A DNA stretch of 64,000 nucleotides from Streptomyces sp. A2-16 (GTDB taxonomy: Bacteria > Actinomycetota > Actinomycetes > Streptomycetales > Streptomycetaceae), in contig NZ_CP063808.1 in assembly GCF_018128905.1 (NCBI RefSeq), positions 1,860,001-1,924,000 on the forward strand, in the 5' to 3' direction. The translations under genes were made by a program, and so were the position numbers. The notes beneath the pieces were generated by a model. That model was not told the origin of the DNA, searched no databases, and was given only the letters and a program-made list of their open reading frames with translations. Each line of letters starts with the position of its first letter. The first letter of the stretch is position 1. This document shows, piece by piece, positions 34,002-43,977 of the stretch.

Positions 34002-35765
34002 GTGGCGCAGGTGCCGCAGACATTCTTCGATGCTCTCGCGGTGCGCACCTGGTGCGGTCTCGCGCTGCGGGCGCTGGGCCGGGCCCGCGAGGAGATCGAC
34101 GCGATCAACGTCTACCCCGTCGCCGACGGGGACACCGGCACCAACCTGTATCTCACGGCGGAGTCGGCGGCCGCGGCCGTGGAGGCCGTCTTCGAGGCCC
34201 ACGACGCCCATGACTCGGGGAAACCCGCGCTCGCCGACGCCGCGCGCGCGATGGCGCACGGAGCCCTCATAGGCGCCCGCGGCAACTCGGGCACGATCCT
34301 CGCCCAGCTGCTGCGCGGCATGGCCCAGGTGCTCGCCGCCGACGGTGAGACGACTCACACGGACGGCGAGGGACTCCGGCTCGCCCTCCGGCACGCCGCC
34401 GACTCCGCCCGTCAGGCCGTGGCCCACCCCGTCGAGGGCACGGTCCTCACGGTCGCCTCGGCCGCCGCCGACGCGGCCGGGGGAGCGGAGGGCGACTGCG
34501 GGACGGTCGCCCGGGCCGCCTACGACGGCGCACGCACCGCCCTCGCCGCGACCCCCGGCCAGCTGGCGGTCCTGGAGCGGGCGGGAGTGGTGGACGCCGG
34601 CGGGCGGGGGCTGGTGGCCGTGCTGGGGGCGCTGGTGGAGACGTTCACGGGGGAGGTGCCCAGGGCGGTCCCGGTGACGAGCGGGACGGGGTATGCGCGC
34701 GTGGCCGGAGATACGGGGCACACGCGCGTGGCGGGCCATACGGCTGTGACCTCCCCCGCGATCTCCGCCGACATCTCCGAAGCCGCCGCCGACGTTCTCG
34801 CCGCGGCCCCCGAGGAGTGCGCCGACGGCCCGGACAGCGGTGGCCCCGCCTTCGAGGTGATCTACCTCCTGGAGGCCGACGACGACGCCGTCGCGCGGCT
34901 GCGGCAGCGGCTCGACGGGCTCGGGGACTCCCTCGTGGTGGTCGGCGGCGACGGACTGTGGAACGTCCATGTGCACGTCGACGACGCGGGCGCCGCCGTG
35001 GAGGCGGGTGTCGAGGCCGGACGGCCGTACCGCATCCGCATCACCCACTTCGGCCTCGAGGACGTGCACACCACCGGTGCCGAACGGCCGCCCCGCGAGC
35101 GCGCCCAGCGGGCCGTCGTCGCCGTCGTGCCCGGCGAGGGCCTGGCCGGGCTCTACACCGAGGCCGGCGCGACCACCGTGCTCGCCCGTCCCGGGGAGCC
35201 GCCCGCGAGCGGGGAACTCGTGGAGGCCGTACGACGGGCCCACGCGCGCGAGGTCGTGCTGCTGCCCAACGACGCCGACCTGCGCCACACCGCGGCCGCC
35301 GCGGCCGAGCAGGCCCGCACGGAGGGCATCCGGGTCGCGCTGATCCCGACGCGCTCCGCGGTCCAGGGCATCGCGGCGCTCGCCGTGCACGAGCCGGAGC
35401 GCCGCTTCGACGAGGACGTCGTTCAGATGACCTCGGCGGCCGGCGCGACCCGCTACGCCGAGGTCGCCGTCGCCGAACGCCAGTCCTGGACCATGGCGGG
35501 CATCTGCCAGGCCGGTGACGTCCTCGGGCTGATCGACGGGGACGTGGCCGTGATCGGTTCGGACGTCACCGTCACCGCCGAGGCCGTCCTCGACCGCATG
35601 CTCTCGGCCGGCGGCGAGCTGGTCACCCTCGTCCTCGGCGACGAGGCCCCCGAGGCCGTCGCGGACCACCTGGAGGCGCGGGTCCGGGAGTCGTACCTCG
35701 CCGTGGACACGGTGGTGTATCGGGGCGGACGGCAGGGAGCCGTACTGCTCATCGGCGTCGAATAG
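34002..35765 (+). CDS. DAK2-domain protein, FakA/YloV-like
   Basis: 587 residues from GTG at 34002, chosen because GAGGAGG lies just upstream. ATG at 33909 is in frame but has no ribosome site and would add 31 Pro-rich residues. The N-terminal DAK2 nucleotide domain has AINVYPVADGDTGTN near residue 40 and GARGNSGTILAQ near 100. The C-terminal half has the FakA-type second domain (PGEGLAGLYTEAGATTV, LLPNDADLRHTA, ALIPTRSAVQGIAA). In Firmicutes the homologue is the ATP-binding subunit of fatty-acid kinase with DegV/FakB partners. The position between rpmB and recG is conserved in many bacteria, though here two genes intervene. Confidence 0.87.
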   Translation: MAQVPQTFFDALAVRTWCGLALRALGRAREEIDAINVYPVADGDTGTNLYLTAESAAAAVEAVFEAHDAHDSGKPALADAARAMAHGALIGARGNSGTILAQLLRGMAQVLAADGETTHTDGEGLRLALRHAADSARQAVAHPVEGTVLTVASAAADAAGGAEGDCGTVARAAYDGARTALAATPGQLAVLERAGVVDAGGRGLVAVLGALVETFTGEVPRAVPVTSGTGYARVAGDTGHTRVAGHTAVTSPAISADISEAAADVLAAAPEECADGPDSGGPAFEVIYLLEADDDAVARLRQRLDGLGDSLVVVGGDGLWNVHVHVDDAGAAVEAGVEAGRPYRIRITHFGLEDVHTTGAERPPRERAQRAVVAVVPGEGLAGLYTEAGATTVLARPGEPPASGELVEAVRRAHAREVVLLPNDADLRHTAAAAAEQARTEGIRVALIPTRSAVQGIAALAVHEPERRFDEDVVQMTSAAGATRYAEVAVAERQSWTMAGICQAGDVLGLIDGDVAVIGSDVTVTAEAVLDRMLSAGGELVTLVLGDEAPEAVADHLEARVRESYLAVDTVVYRGGRQGAVLLIGVE

Positions 35766-35778
35766 GCCCCCTGGGCGC

Positions 35779-38703
35779 TCAGCCGTCCTGTTCCTCCGTG
35801 AGCTCCAGCACCTGCCGTGCCTCGGCACGACGGGACTGTGCCGTCGCGTCGGCCCCGTCCGCGTCGCCGTAGGCGTCGAGCACCGCACGCGCGCGTGCCG
35901 CTGCCTCGGCCGGCCGGCTCAGGTCGGCCGCCAGCCAGCCCGCCGCGAGCTCGGCACCGGTCCGGGCGTCCAGGGCGTCGTCGCCGAGCGAGGCGAACAG
36001 CACGATCGACTCGGCGACCTGGGTCAGCGCCTCCTCCAGAACCGCCCGGATCGAGTCGTCCTCGGCGTCCTCGGGCACGGAACGGGCCAGCAGATCCCCG
36101 AACTGCCGGTGGGTGTGCCCGAGTTCGCCGACCAGTCGCAGCCGCGCCTCCTCGTCGGCCCCTGCGTCGCCCAGCGCGGACTCGCACTCCCCGACCGCCT
36201 CCGCCATCAGCTCCCGTGCCGCGTCCGCCCCGTGCTCGGCGCGCAGCGCGAGCCACGCGCGGGCGCGCAGCGAGCGGACCAGGCCGTGGACGTTGCCGAG
36301 CTCGCGCCACAGGCCGCCCGCGCGCGCGTACGCCCGGTCGGCCTCGGCGGGCAGCCCCGCGGCCCCGAGGGACTCGGCGGCGAGGTGGGCGAGGGTGGCG
36401 TGGTCGTGCTGCTCGGGCCAGTGCCGGGCGATCTCGGCGGCCTGAAGACGCCGTTCGGCCGCCTCCCGGTACTCGCCCAGCTCACTCAGGCAGTCGCCGA
36501 GCCACCACTGCGTCTGGACGACCGTCCCCTCGCCGTGCCGCTCGGCACTCAGGTCGGGCAGCGCCGACTCCAGCACCTCCGCGGCCTCGGCCCACCGGCC
36601 GAGGCGCAGCAGGAACCCGCCCAGCTGGTGCCGGGCGAGGGCACCCAGCGTCGGCCCCTCCCCGGCCTCGTCGGCCCAGTGAGCCGCTTCCAGGGCATGC
36701 TCGGCCGCCTCCTCGGCGAGTCCGCGGCCGCCGACGACCTCGGCGAGCTGGAGATGCAGCTGGGCCCGACCGACCGCCTCCAGATGGGGGCCGCCGTGCT
36801 CCAGGGCCGCCCGCAGTGCCTGCTCCGTCCCGTCCGGGTCGCCCAGGTGGTGCCTGAGCCCGGCCAGCCGTGCCTCGTACTCCACCGCGAACCACGGCAG
36901 ACCGGCCGTCACGAACCCGGCCGCGGCCCTCGTGAACCCTTCCGCGGCGGCCGCCAGGTCCCCGGTCCGCGCGGCCAGCTCCGCCAGCATGGCCTGCGCC
37001 TCGGCGACCCGCGCGGCGAGCCGCACATCGTCCCCGGTCCGCCCCTCGACGAGCGCGAGGACCTCGCATACGGCCCGCTCCGCCTCGGAGAGGACACCGG
37101 CGTCCTCGCTCTCGTGCACCCGCCGCATCAGGATCCGCGCCCGGGACATCAGCACCGACGCGGTCTGCAGCACGCCCGTGCCGTCGGCGGAGTAGAGCGC
37201 CAGGATCTCGTCGTACGGCCCGGCGATCGCCGTGAGTGCCTCGTCCACCTCGCCCGCCAGCGCGCGGACGTACGCGGCACGCGCGTGTGCGGCCAGCGCC
37301 TCGCCGGGGTCGCCCGCCTCCGCGTACAACTCGGCGGCCTGCTCGAACAGTTCGACACCCTCGGGGCCCATACCCATCGCCCGGTGGTCGGCCGCCTCCG
37401 CACGGTCGCGCGGGTCCAGCTCGACACCCCGGGCGGCCCGTTCGACCGCCGCCCACGCCTCCACGGCGTTCGGCCGGAGGGTGTCCGACAGCCGCCGCGC
37501 CTCGGCGACCAGCGCGGGCAGATCGGGCTCCTCGACGCTCACGGGAGCAGGCGGCGCCGTCACGGGCGCGGCGACCGTGCGCACCGTCCGCACGCCCAGC
37601 GGCAGCCGCTCCACGAGGGCCGTCTGCGCCATGCGCGCGCGTGCCCGTTCGCTGATGTGTGCCGTGCCGTTGCGCTCGTCGAAGCGGGCGGCCAGTGCGA
37701 GGGCCTCCGCGCGCGCGTGGGCTGCGAGTTCACGCGCGGTCCAGGACCGGCCGGCGGGCCCGGGCACCGACCGGTCGCCCAGGCCCAGCCCGGTCAGCCG
37801 GTCCATCAGCAGGGCCACCACGGCAGTGAACTCCAGCCTGCTGCGCGGGTGGCCGTCGTCCGTGAAGTACGCGGGACGCTCCGCGAGCAGCTCCAGGCCG
37901 CGTGCCTCGTTGCCGCTGAGCGCGCAGAACTCGACGTGGTCCGCGTAGGCGCCGCGCATGCTCTCCATGGACCGCACGAGCCGGAAGCCCCGCAGATGGT
38001 TGGCGCGTGCCTCGTCGAGGCGGCCCAGGCGCAGCAGCGGCCCCAGGGAGGACGCGAGGACCGCGTGCGGCTCATGGGCGCAGGTGAACTCGCCCGCCAG
38101 GACCGGCGCCCACAGCTCGAGCGCCTCCTCGTCCCGTCCGCGCTGCACCTGCCACCAGCCCTGCTCGTGCAGCTCGCAGGCGTGGCAGTCGGCCATGTCG
38201 TCCCGGTCGGCGGCCAGCCACGCCGTGTACGCGCGCTCGGCCCGCTCCAGGTCCCCGGTGTGGGCGGCCACGCTGTACTCGGCGCTGCGCACGGCCCGCT
38301 CGGAGTGCCCGGCCAGCCGGTAGCGGTGCTCCATCTCGCCGAGCCACTTCTCCATGGCGGAGAGCGGGATGTGCGGCTGGTCGAGCATGCCGGCCGTCAT
38401 CCACTTGAAGACCCAGTGCAGCGCGTGGGTCTCGTACTCGTCGAAGTCCTCGGGGTGCTCGTCCCACATGCGCAGCAGCCGCGCGAAGGGGACGAACATC
38501 TTGGCCTTCTCGGAGCTGTAGTTGTAGACCTTCAGCTGATGCCCGAGCGCCTCGATCACCGCGAGCGGGATGTTCAGCCTCTCGGCCTCGGCGAGCAGCT
38601 GCTCCGCGCGCGCGTTGCGGGCGGGTCCCTCCGGCTCCTCGGCGTTCTCCGCCATCGCTCGGCGCAGTGCGTCGAAGGCCGGGCTCTGGTCGACTCCGCT
38701 CAT
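35779..38703 (-). CDS. Large tetratricopeptide-repeat protein paired with an HSP90-like ATPase
   Basis: 974 residues from ATG at 38703, whose A is the last base of the upstream stop codon (TGATG), so translation is coupled to the HSP90-like gene. Nearly the whole protein is helical repeats rich in Ala, Leu and Glu, with many TPR-like units (for example AAEHALEAAHWADEAG, LARHQLGGFLLRLGRWAEAAEVL, WWLGDCLSELGEYREAAERRLQAAEIAR). The N-terminal ~250 residues are more specific, with Trp/His-rich segments (ETHALHWVFKWMTAG, CHACELHEQGWWQVQRG). No catalytic motif or membrane helix is seen. It is likely a scaffold or client-binding partner of the HSP90-like protein. The exact role is unknown. Confidence 0.82.
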   Translation of the reverse strand: MSGVDQSPAFDALRRAMAENAEEPEGPARNARAEQLLAEAERLNIPLAVIEALGHQLKVYNYSSEKAKMFVPFARLLRMWDEHPEDFDEYETHALHWVFKWMTAGMLDQPHIPLSAMEKWLGEMEHRYRLAGHSERAVRSAEYSVAAHTGDLERAERAYTAWLAADRDDMADCHACELHEQGWWQVQRGRDEEALELWAPVLAGEFTCAHEPHAVLASSLGPLLRLGRLDEARANHLRGFRLVRSMESMRGAYADHVEFCALSGNEARGLELLAERPAYFTDDGHPRSRLEFTAVVALLMDRLTGLGLGDRSVPGPAGRSWTARELAAHARAEALALAARFDERNGTAHISERARARMAQTALVERLPLGVRTVRTVAAPVTAPPAPVSVEEPDLPALVAEARRLSDTLRPNAVEAWAAVERAARGVELDPRDRAEAADHRAMGMGPEGVELFEQAAELYAEAGDPGEALAAHARAAYVRALAGEVDEALTAIAGPYDEILALYSADGTGVLQTASVLMSRARILMRRVHESEDAGVLSEAERAVCEVLALVEGRTGDDVRLAARVAEAQAMLAELAARTGDLAAAAEGFTRAAAGFVTAGLPWFAVEYEARLAGLRHHLGDPDGTEQALRAALEHGGPHLEAVGRAQLHLQLAEVVGGRGLAEEAAEHALEAAHWADEAGEGPTLGALARHQLGGFLLRLGRWAEAAEVLESALPDLSAERHGEGTVVQTQWWLGDCLSELGEYREAAERRLQAAEIARHWPEQHDHATLAHLAAESLGAAGLPAEADRAYARAGGLWRELGNVHGLVRSLRARAWLALRAEHGADAARELMAEAVGECESALGDAGADEEARLRLVGELGHTHRQFGDLLARSVPEDAEDDSIRAVLEEALTQVAESIVLFASLGDDALDARTGAELAAGWLAADLSRPAEAAARARAVLDAYGDADGADATAQSRRAEARQVLELTEEQDG

Positions 38704-40544
38704 CAGCGGCCCTCCTCGCCGTTCGTGGCCCACTCAAGCAGGCCCATGAAGGCGCGGTTCAGCAGCGCCGAGTCCGCGGGCCTGAGCGGCCGTTGGGCCA
38801 TCAGCAGCGCCTGCCCGTACAGGGACTCGGTGGCGGTGCCGATCAGCTCGGGGTCGCCCAGCGAACCGATCCGCCGCACCAGCGGGTTGAGATGGTTCAG
38901 CACGAGTCGCGCGCGGGGGGCGCTCCCGCGCAGCGAGCCGAGGATGCCCGCCCACAGGTCGTCGGCCCGGTCCTCGGCCTCCGCCCGTGCCTGTTCGTGC
39001 CGGGAGTCCCGGTCGTCCAGGTGCAGCGCGGGCACGGACAGCGGCCGGAAGGCCCGCAGGACGACATCGCAGCCCAGCGGGTCGAGCCTGGCCCGCGCGG
39101 CCGCCAGGAAGCCGGACAGCGCCAGTTCCTCGGCCGGATCGACCAGGTCCATGTGGGCGGTGACGGTGTCCGCGTCCAGCTCGGCGACGACCGTCCCCGG
39201 CCGCACCGAGGGCAGCGCCTCGACCAGGTCGCTGTCGTAGGTGTAACCGCCGTTGACCACCCCGACGCCCTGCGCGGACGCGATCGGCGCGACCTGCCGG
39301 TACTCCTCGACGGTCCGCGTGAAGTGCACCACCGCGTGGCGCTGCGCGAACTCTTCCAGGGACAGCCGCCCGTCGGTCGTCTCGAACGGCAGCCAGGGCA
39401 GCATCGTGCGCAGCATGTCCCGGTCGTGCCGGGCGAGCGACTTGACCCCCAGGTGGTGCACGGAGAGGAAGGCCGCGAGCCGTTCCGGGTCCCCGGCGGC
39501 GAGCCCCGTCAGCCAGGACCGGATCCGCTCCCCGAGCGCGTCCCGTACGGCGGCCAGCGTCTCGTCCTCGTACAGCGACTCGCGCGAGGCGGTGGGCCGC
39601 AGGCTGTCCGTGTCCAGCACGCAGCGCACGAAGAACGCCCAGTCCGGCAGCAGCTGTTCGGCCCGCTCGGTCAGCAGCATGCCCTTGAGGTGCACGCGAT
39701 GGGTCGCCCGCTGGGCGGGGCTGACGGCAGCGGGAAGGACGTAGGCGACGCCGCGGATCCCGGCCAGCGGCACGTTGAGTTCGATCGAGTCCAGCGGGGT
39801 GAAGCCGAACAGGTCGTGACAGTGCCGGGCCAGGGCCACCCTGCGGGTGGCGGGGGAGGGGTACGGCCGGTCCCAGGGCGCCGGCAGATCGGTGACCGCC
39901 TCGTCGCCGACCCGGACGTCGTACGGCAGCAGGGAGCCGAAGTCCCGGGCGAGCCGGAGGACCCGCTCGGGCGTGAGCCACTCGCCGGCGCCCGCCCGCG
40001 CGACCAGGTGCACGGTGGTCCCCGGCTCCGGACGGGCGTCTTCGGGCAGCGTGCGCACCCGGTACGAACCGTCGTCGCTCGCCGTCCACTCCACCGGCGG
40101 CGCATCCGGCGTGCGGGCGCTGCGGCTGACCACGCGGATCCGCTCGGCCACCACGAAACAGGCGAGCAGCCCGATGCCGAACTGCCCCAGGAAGTCGGAG
40201 CGGACCTCCTGGAGCCCCTCGGCCCGCTTGGAGCTGCGTCCGATGGTGGCCAGCAGGTCGTGCACGTCCGCCTCGGTGAGCCCGACCCCGGAGTCCTCGA
40301 CCCGCAGGGCGCCCTCCTCGACGTACAGGCGCACCGTGGCCGGGGCGTCGGGCTGCTCGGCCCGCCGGGCCGTGATCGCGTCCACGGCGTTCTGCAGCAG
40401 CTCGCGCAGATAGACCTTGGGGCTGGAGTAGAGGTGATGGGAGAGGAGGTCCACCAGACCGCGCAGGTCGACCTGGAACGTGTGAGGCTGCTGAGGGACC
40501 TGGGGTACCTGGGATGACTGTGAGGTCTGGGAATCCATCATCAC
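38703..40544 (-). CDS. HSP90 (HtpG)-family ATPase
   Basis: 613 residues; three adjacent ATG codons (40544, 40541, 40538) can start it. An HSP90 N-terminal GHKL domain with LRELLQNAVDAI, EDSGVGLTEADVHDLL, IGRSSKRAEG and FLGQFGIGLLACF. The middle domain retains the catalytic-Arg motif SRESLYED near residue 330. The C-terminal dimerisation domain is present but diverged, and there is no MEEVD tail. The Gln/Ser-rich N-terminal tail (TSQSSQVPQVPQQP) is unusual. It is more distant from E. coli HtpG than a housekeeping copy would be. Its stop codon overlaps the TPR gene. It is divergent from recG. Confidence 0.9.
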   Translation of the reverse strand: MMMDSQTSQSSQVPQVPQQPHTFQVDLRGLVDLLSHHLYSSPKVYLRELLQNAVDAITARRAEQPDAPATVRLYVEEGALRVEDSGVGLTEADVHDLLATIGRSSKRAEGLQEVRSDFLGQFGIGLLACFVVAERIRVVSRSARTPDAPPVEWTASDDGSYRVRTLPEDARPEPGTTVHLVARAGAGEWLTPERVLRLARDFGSLLPYDVRVGDEAVTDLPAPWDRPYPSPATRRVALARHCHDLFGFTPLDSIELNVPLAGIRGVAYVLPAAVSPAQRATHRVHLKGMLLTERAEQLLPDWAFFVRCVLDTDSLRPTASRESLYEDETLAAVRDALGERIRSWLTGLAAGDPERLAAFLSVHHLGVKSLARHDRDMLRTMLPWLPFETTDGRLSLEEFAQRHAVVHFTRTVEEYRQVAPIASAQGVGVVNGGYTYDSDLVEALPSVRPGTVVAELDADTVTAHMDLVDPAEELALSGFLAAARARLDPLGCDVVLRAFRPLSVPALHLDDRDSRHEQARAEAEDRADDLWAGILGSLRGSAPRARLVLNHLNPLVRRIGSLGDPELIGTATESLYGQALLMAQRPLRPADSALLNRAFMGLLEWATNGEEGR

Positions 40545-40701
40545 AGCGCCGGTGGGGGCGTTCGCGGCGCGGGGTCGGGCGGTCCCGGGTGGGGCGGGGA
40601 TCCGCGGGGATGGCCGGAGCGCGCCATCCTAAGTCCCCAACCAGCCGTCTGACCAGGGGTTTCCCGGTATGTATACGGCAATGTCAGAGGTGTGGTGTGC
40701 A

Positions 40702-43700
40702 ATGGATCTCGTGCCCGCACTGGAAGAACCACTGGAACAGCCGCTCAAGGCAGTGCTCGGCCCCGCCACCGCGAAGGTGATGGCCGAGCATCTCGGCCTG
40801 CACTCCGTCGGCGACCTCCTGCACCATTACCCGCGCAGATACGAGGAGCGGGGCCAGCTGACCCACCTCGCCGACCTGCCGATGGACGAACACGTCACCG
40901 TGGTCGCCCAGGTCGCCGACGCCCGGCTGCACACCTTCGCCTCCGCCAAGGCACCGCGCGGCAAGGGGCAGCGGCTGGAGGTCACGATCACGGACGGCAG
41001 CGGCCGCCTCCAACTGGTCTTCTTCGGCAACGGCGTCCACAAACCCCACAAGGAACTCCTGCCGGGCACCCGCGCGCTCTTCGCCGGCAAGGTCTCCCTG
41101 TTCAACCGCCGCCTCCAACTGGCGCATCCGGCCTACGAGTTGCTGCGCGGCGCCGACGACGAGGCAGTGGAGACGGTGGAGTCCTGGGCGGGCGCCCTGA
41201 TCCCCATCTACCCCGCCACCGCCAAACTGGAGTCCTGGAAGATCGGCAAGGCGATCCAGACGGTCCTGCCGAGCGCGCAGGAGGCGATCGACCCCCTCCC
41301 GCCGTCCCTGCGCGAGGGCCGCGGCCTGGTCACCCTCCCCGAGGCACTCCTCAAGATCCACCGCCCGCACACCAAGGCCGACATCGCCGACGCCCACGCC
41401 CGCCTCAAGTGGGACGAGGCCTTCGTCCTCCAGGTTGCCCTCGCCCGCCGCCGCCACGCGGACGCCCAACTCCCGGCGGTCCCGCGCAGACCCGCTCCCG
41501 ACGGCCTGCTCTCGGCCTTCGACGACCGCCTCCCCTTCACCCTCACGGACGGCCAGCAGAAGGTCTCCAAGGAGATCTTCGACGACCTTGCGACGGACCA
41601 TCCGATGCACCGGCTGCTGCAGGGCGAGGTGGGCTCGGGCAAGGCCCAGCCTCTGGACTCGCTCGTCCTCACGCCTGCCGGTTTCCGCCGAATGGGGGAC
41701 ATGAGGGTGGGTGACGAGATCGTCGTGCCTGACGGGGAGATCGCGCTGATCGACGGTGTCTTCCCACAAGGCGAGCGCGATGTCTGGCGGCTGGTCCTTT
41801 CGGACGGCAGCTCCGTCGAGTGCGACGACGAGCATCTGTGGATTGTCGGCACGAGGTGCGGGTGGCACCGCGGCCAGGCCCCCGAGGTCATGACGACTCG
41901 CGAGATTCGGCTGGACACCTTCAAGGCCAACGGATCGTCGAAGTGGTACCTCCCAGCCGCCACCCCCGTCGATCTCGGGGACGACTGCGGGCTGCCTCTC
42001 GATCCGTACCTGTTCGGCGTGCTTCTGGGAGTCGGTTCCTTCCGGCACAACCTGCGTCTGTCCACGGTCGATGCCGAGATCCGCGAGGCTGTCGAGACCG
42101 CCGTGGCACCGGAATGCAGGCTGGTTCCGGTGGGCGGTTCCCGGTGCGACTACACGATCCAGCCGACTCGCCGCGCGGGTGGCGTGCGCAATCCGGTGAT
42201 CCAGGCCGTTCGGGACCTGAAGCTCTGGGGCGTGACGTCGCACGGCAAGTTCGTTCCCGACGAGTTCAAGAACACATCGATCAAAAACCGTCTCGCCGTG
42301 TTGCAAGGGCTGATGGACACGGACGGCACTGTCGACGAGGCGGGCCTCAGCATCTCGTTCTGCTCCGCTTCGCTGAGGCTCGCGGAAGACGTTGCGTGGC
42401 TCGTCCGTTCACTGGGCGGAAGGGCGCGAGTCCTGCCGAAGCGGGCGGCGTTCAACGTCTCCGTCTCTCTGCCCGACGGGTACGCCCCGTTCAGGCTGAG
42501 GCGCAAGGCCGAACGAGTAGGTCCCCGCCCGAAATACAACACGTTCCGGCGGGGGATTCGGGCGGTCGAGTACGTGGGACGCGAGCCTGTCCAGTGCATC
42601 AGCGTCGCGCACCCCAGCCGCGCCTACATCACCGACAACTTCACGGTGACCCACAACACCATGGTGGCCCTGCGCGCCATGCTCGCCGTGGTCGACGCCG
42701 GCGGGCAGGCCGCCATGCTGGCCCCCACCGAGGTGCTGGCCCAGCAGCACCACCGGTCGATCGTCGAGATGATGGGCGAGCTGGCCGAGGGCGGCATGCT
42801 GGGCGGATCCGAGCACGGCACCAAGGTCGTGCTGCTCACCGGTTCGATGGGGACGGCCGCGCGCCGACAGGCGATGCTGGATCTGGTCACCGGTGAGGCC
42901 GGCATCGTGATCGGCACGCACGCGCTGATCGAGGACAAGGTGCAGTTCCACGACCTGGGCCTGGTCGTGGTCGACGAACAGCACCGGTTCGGCGTCGAGC
43001 AGCGGGACGCCCTGCGCGGCAAGGGAAAGCAGCCGCCCCACCTCCTCGTCATGACGGCCACCCCCATCCCGCGCACCGTCGCCATGACGGTCTTCGGCGA
43101 CCTGGAGACCTCTGTCCTCGACCAGCTCCCGGCCGGCCGCTCCCCGATCGCCAGCCATGTGGTGCCCGCAGCGGACAAGCCCCACTTCCTCACCCGGGCC
43201 TGGGAACGCGTCCGCGAGGAGGTGGAGAACGGCCACCAGGCGTACGTCGTCTGCCCCCGGATCGGCGACGAGCAGGACGATCCGAAGAAGACCGGGAAGT
43301 CGGCGCAGGACGAGGCCGAGAAGCGTCCGCCGCTGGCCGTCCTGGACGTGGCGGACCAGCTGGTGAAAGGCCCGCTGCGGGGCCTGGAGGTCGAGGTCCT
43401 GCACGGCCGCATGCACCCCGACGACAAGGACGCGGTCATGCGCCGCTTCGCCGCAGGCGAGACCCACGTCCTGGTGGCCACCACGGTCATCGAGGTCGGC
43501 GTCAACGTCCCGAACGCCACGGCGATGGTCATCATGGACGCCGACCGCTTCGGCGTCTCCCAGCTGCACCAGCTGCGCGGCCGGGTGGGCCGCGGCTCGG
43601 CGGCGGGCCTGTGCCTCCTGGTCTCGGAGATGCCCGAGGCGAGCCCGGCCCGCCAGCGCCTGAACGCGGTCGCCTCGACCCTGGACGGCTTCGAACTCTC

Positions 43701-43938
43701 CCGCATCGACCTGGAACAGCGCCGCGAGGGCGATGTCCTGGGCCAGGCCCAGTCCGGCGCCCGCACCAGTCTCAGAGTCCTCGCGGTCATCGAGGACGAG
43801 GAGATCATCGCGGAGGCCAGGCAGGAGGCGACAGCGGTGGTCGAGGCCGATCCCGAGCTCAAGGCACTTCCCGGCCTGCGCACGGCCCTGGACGCGCTGG
43901 TGGACGAGGAGAGGGAGCAGTACCTCGAAAAGGGCTGA
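40702..43938 (+). CDS. recG: ATP-dependent DNA helicase RecG, interrupted by an intein
   Basis: 1078 residues before splicing, 740 after removing the 338-residue intein. I chose ATG at 40702 because AGAGGTG precedes it by nine bases; ATGs at 40681 and 40669 are in frame. It has the RecG wedge/OB domain ([31 protein letters not shown]), then the two helicase lobes. Walker A is split: [10 protein letters not shown] before and TMVALRAML after the intein. Other motifs follow: [28 protein letters not shown] (Walker B, DEQH), [10 protein letters not shown] and the TRG-like region [10 protein letters not shown]...[10 protein letters not shown]. RecG regresses stalled forks and processes branched DNA. 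The unspliced protein should not bind ATP, so splicing is essential for activity. Confidence 0.96.
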   Translation: MDLVPALEEPLEQPLKAVLGPATAKVMAEHLGLHSVGDLLHHYPRRYEERGQLTHLADLPMDEHVTVVAQVADARLHTFASAKAPRGKGQRLEVTITDGSGRLQLVFFGNGVHKPHKELLPGTRALFAGKVSLFNRRLQLAHPAYELLRGADDEAVETVESWAGALIPIYPATAKLESWKIGKAIQTVLPSAQEAIDPLPPSLREGRGLVTLPEALLKIHRPHTKADIADAHARLKWDEAFVLQVALARRRHADAQLPAVPRRPAPDGLLSAFDDRLPFTLTDGQQKVSKEIFDDLATDHPMHRLLQGEVGSGKAQPLDSLVLTPAGFRRMGDMRVGDEIVVPDGEIALIDGVFPQGERDVWRLVLSDGSSVECDDEHLWIVGTRCGWHRGQAPEVMTTREIRLDTFKANGSSKWYLPAATPVDLGDDCGLPLDPYLFGVLLGVGSFRHNLRLSTVDAEIREAVETAVAPECRLVPVGGSRCDYTIQPTRRAGGVRNPVIQAVRDLKLWGVTSHGKFVPDEFKNTSIKNRLAVLQGLMDTDGTVDEAGLSISFCSASLRLAEDVAWLVRSLGGRARVLPKRAAFNVSVSLPDGYAPFRLRRKAERVGPRPKYNTFRRGIRAVEYVGREPVQCISVAHPSRAYITDNFTVTHNTMVALRAMLAVVDAGGQAAMLAPTEVLAQQHHRSIVEMMGELAEGGMLGGSEHGTKVVLLTGSMGTAARRQAMLDLVTGEAGIVIGTHALIEDKVQFHDLGLVVVDEQHRFGVEQRDALRGKGKQPPHLLVMTATPIPRTVAMTVFGDLETSVLDQLPAGRSPIASHVVPAADKPHFLTRAWERVREEVENGHQAYVVCPRIGDEQDDPKKTGKSAQDEAEKRPPLAVLDVADQLVKGPLRGLEVEVLHGRMHPDDKDAVMRRFAAGETHVLVATTVIEVGVNVPNATAMVIMDADRFGVSQLHQLRGRVGRGSAAGLCLLVSEMPEASPARQRLNAVASTLDGFELSRIDLEQRREGDVLGQAQSGARTSLRVLAVIEDEEIIAEARQEATAVVEADPELKALPGLRTALDALVDEEREQYLEKG
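41644..42657 (+). mobile_element. Class 3-type intein (Ala1, W-C-T) in the RecG Walker A motif, with LAGLIDADG endonuclease region
   Basis: The insertion begins after Lys of GSGK and ends before Thr, exactly restoring GSGKT. Length 338 residues, in frame. Block A begins [19 protein letters not shown], so residue 1 is Ala, not Cys/Ser. Block B is CDDEHLWIV, with His64 and Trp66 at the B:10 and B:12 positions. Block F is [16 protein letters not shown], with Cys318 at F:4. Block G ends FTVTHN with +1 Thr. This is the W-C-T set of class 3 inteins, in which Cys318 starts splicing. The middle holds LAGLIDADG-type blocks: [11 protein letters not shown] (near 124-133) and [11 protein letters not shown] (near 220-230). 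The first has Val130 where a catalytic Asp is expected. More A/T-ending codons than in the flanks suggest transfer. Confidence 0.93.
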
Positions 43939-43977
43939 GAAACTGGACCCGTAACCGCCCCCGAACAAGGACCGAAG

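Noticed and set aside
36109..39240. A 1043-codon plus-strand open frame opposite the TPR and HSP90-like genes
   Set aside because: Low-complexity composition and no ribosome site; the opposite strand encodes recognisable TPR and HSP90 proteins.
41644..42657. The RecG insertion as a frameshift, assembly error or inserted gene
   Set aside because: It is in frame at both ends, restores GSGKT exactly, and contains all intein blocks in order.
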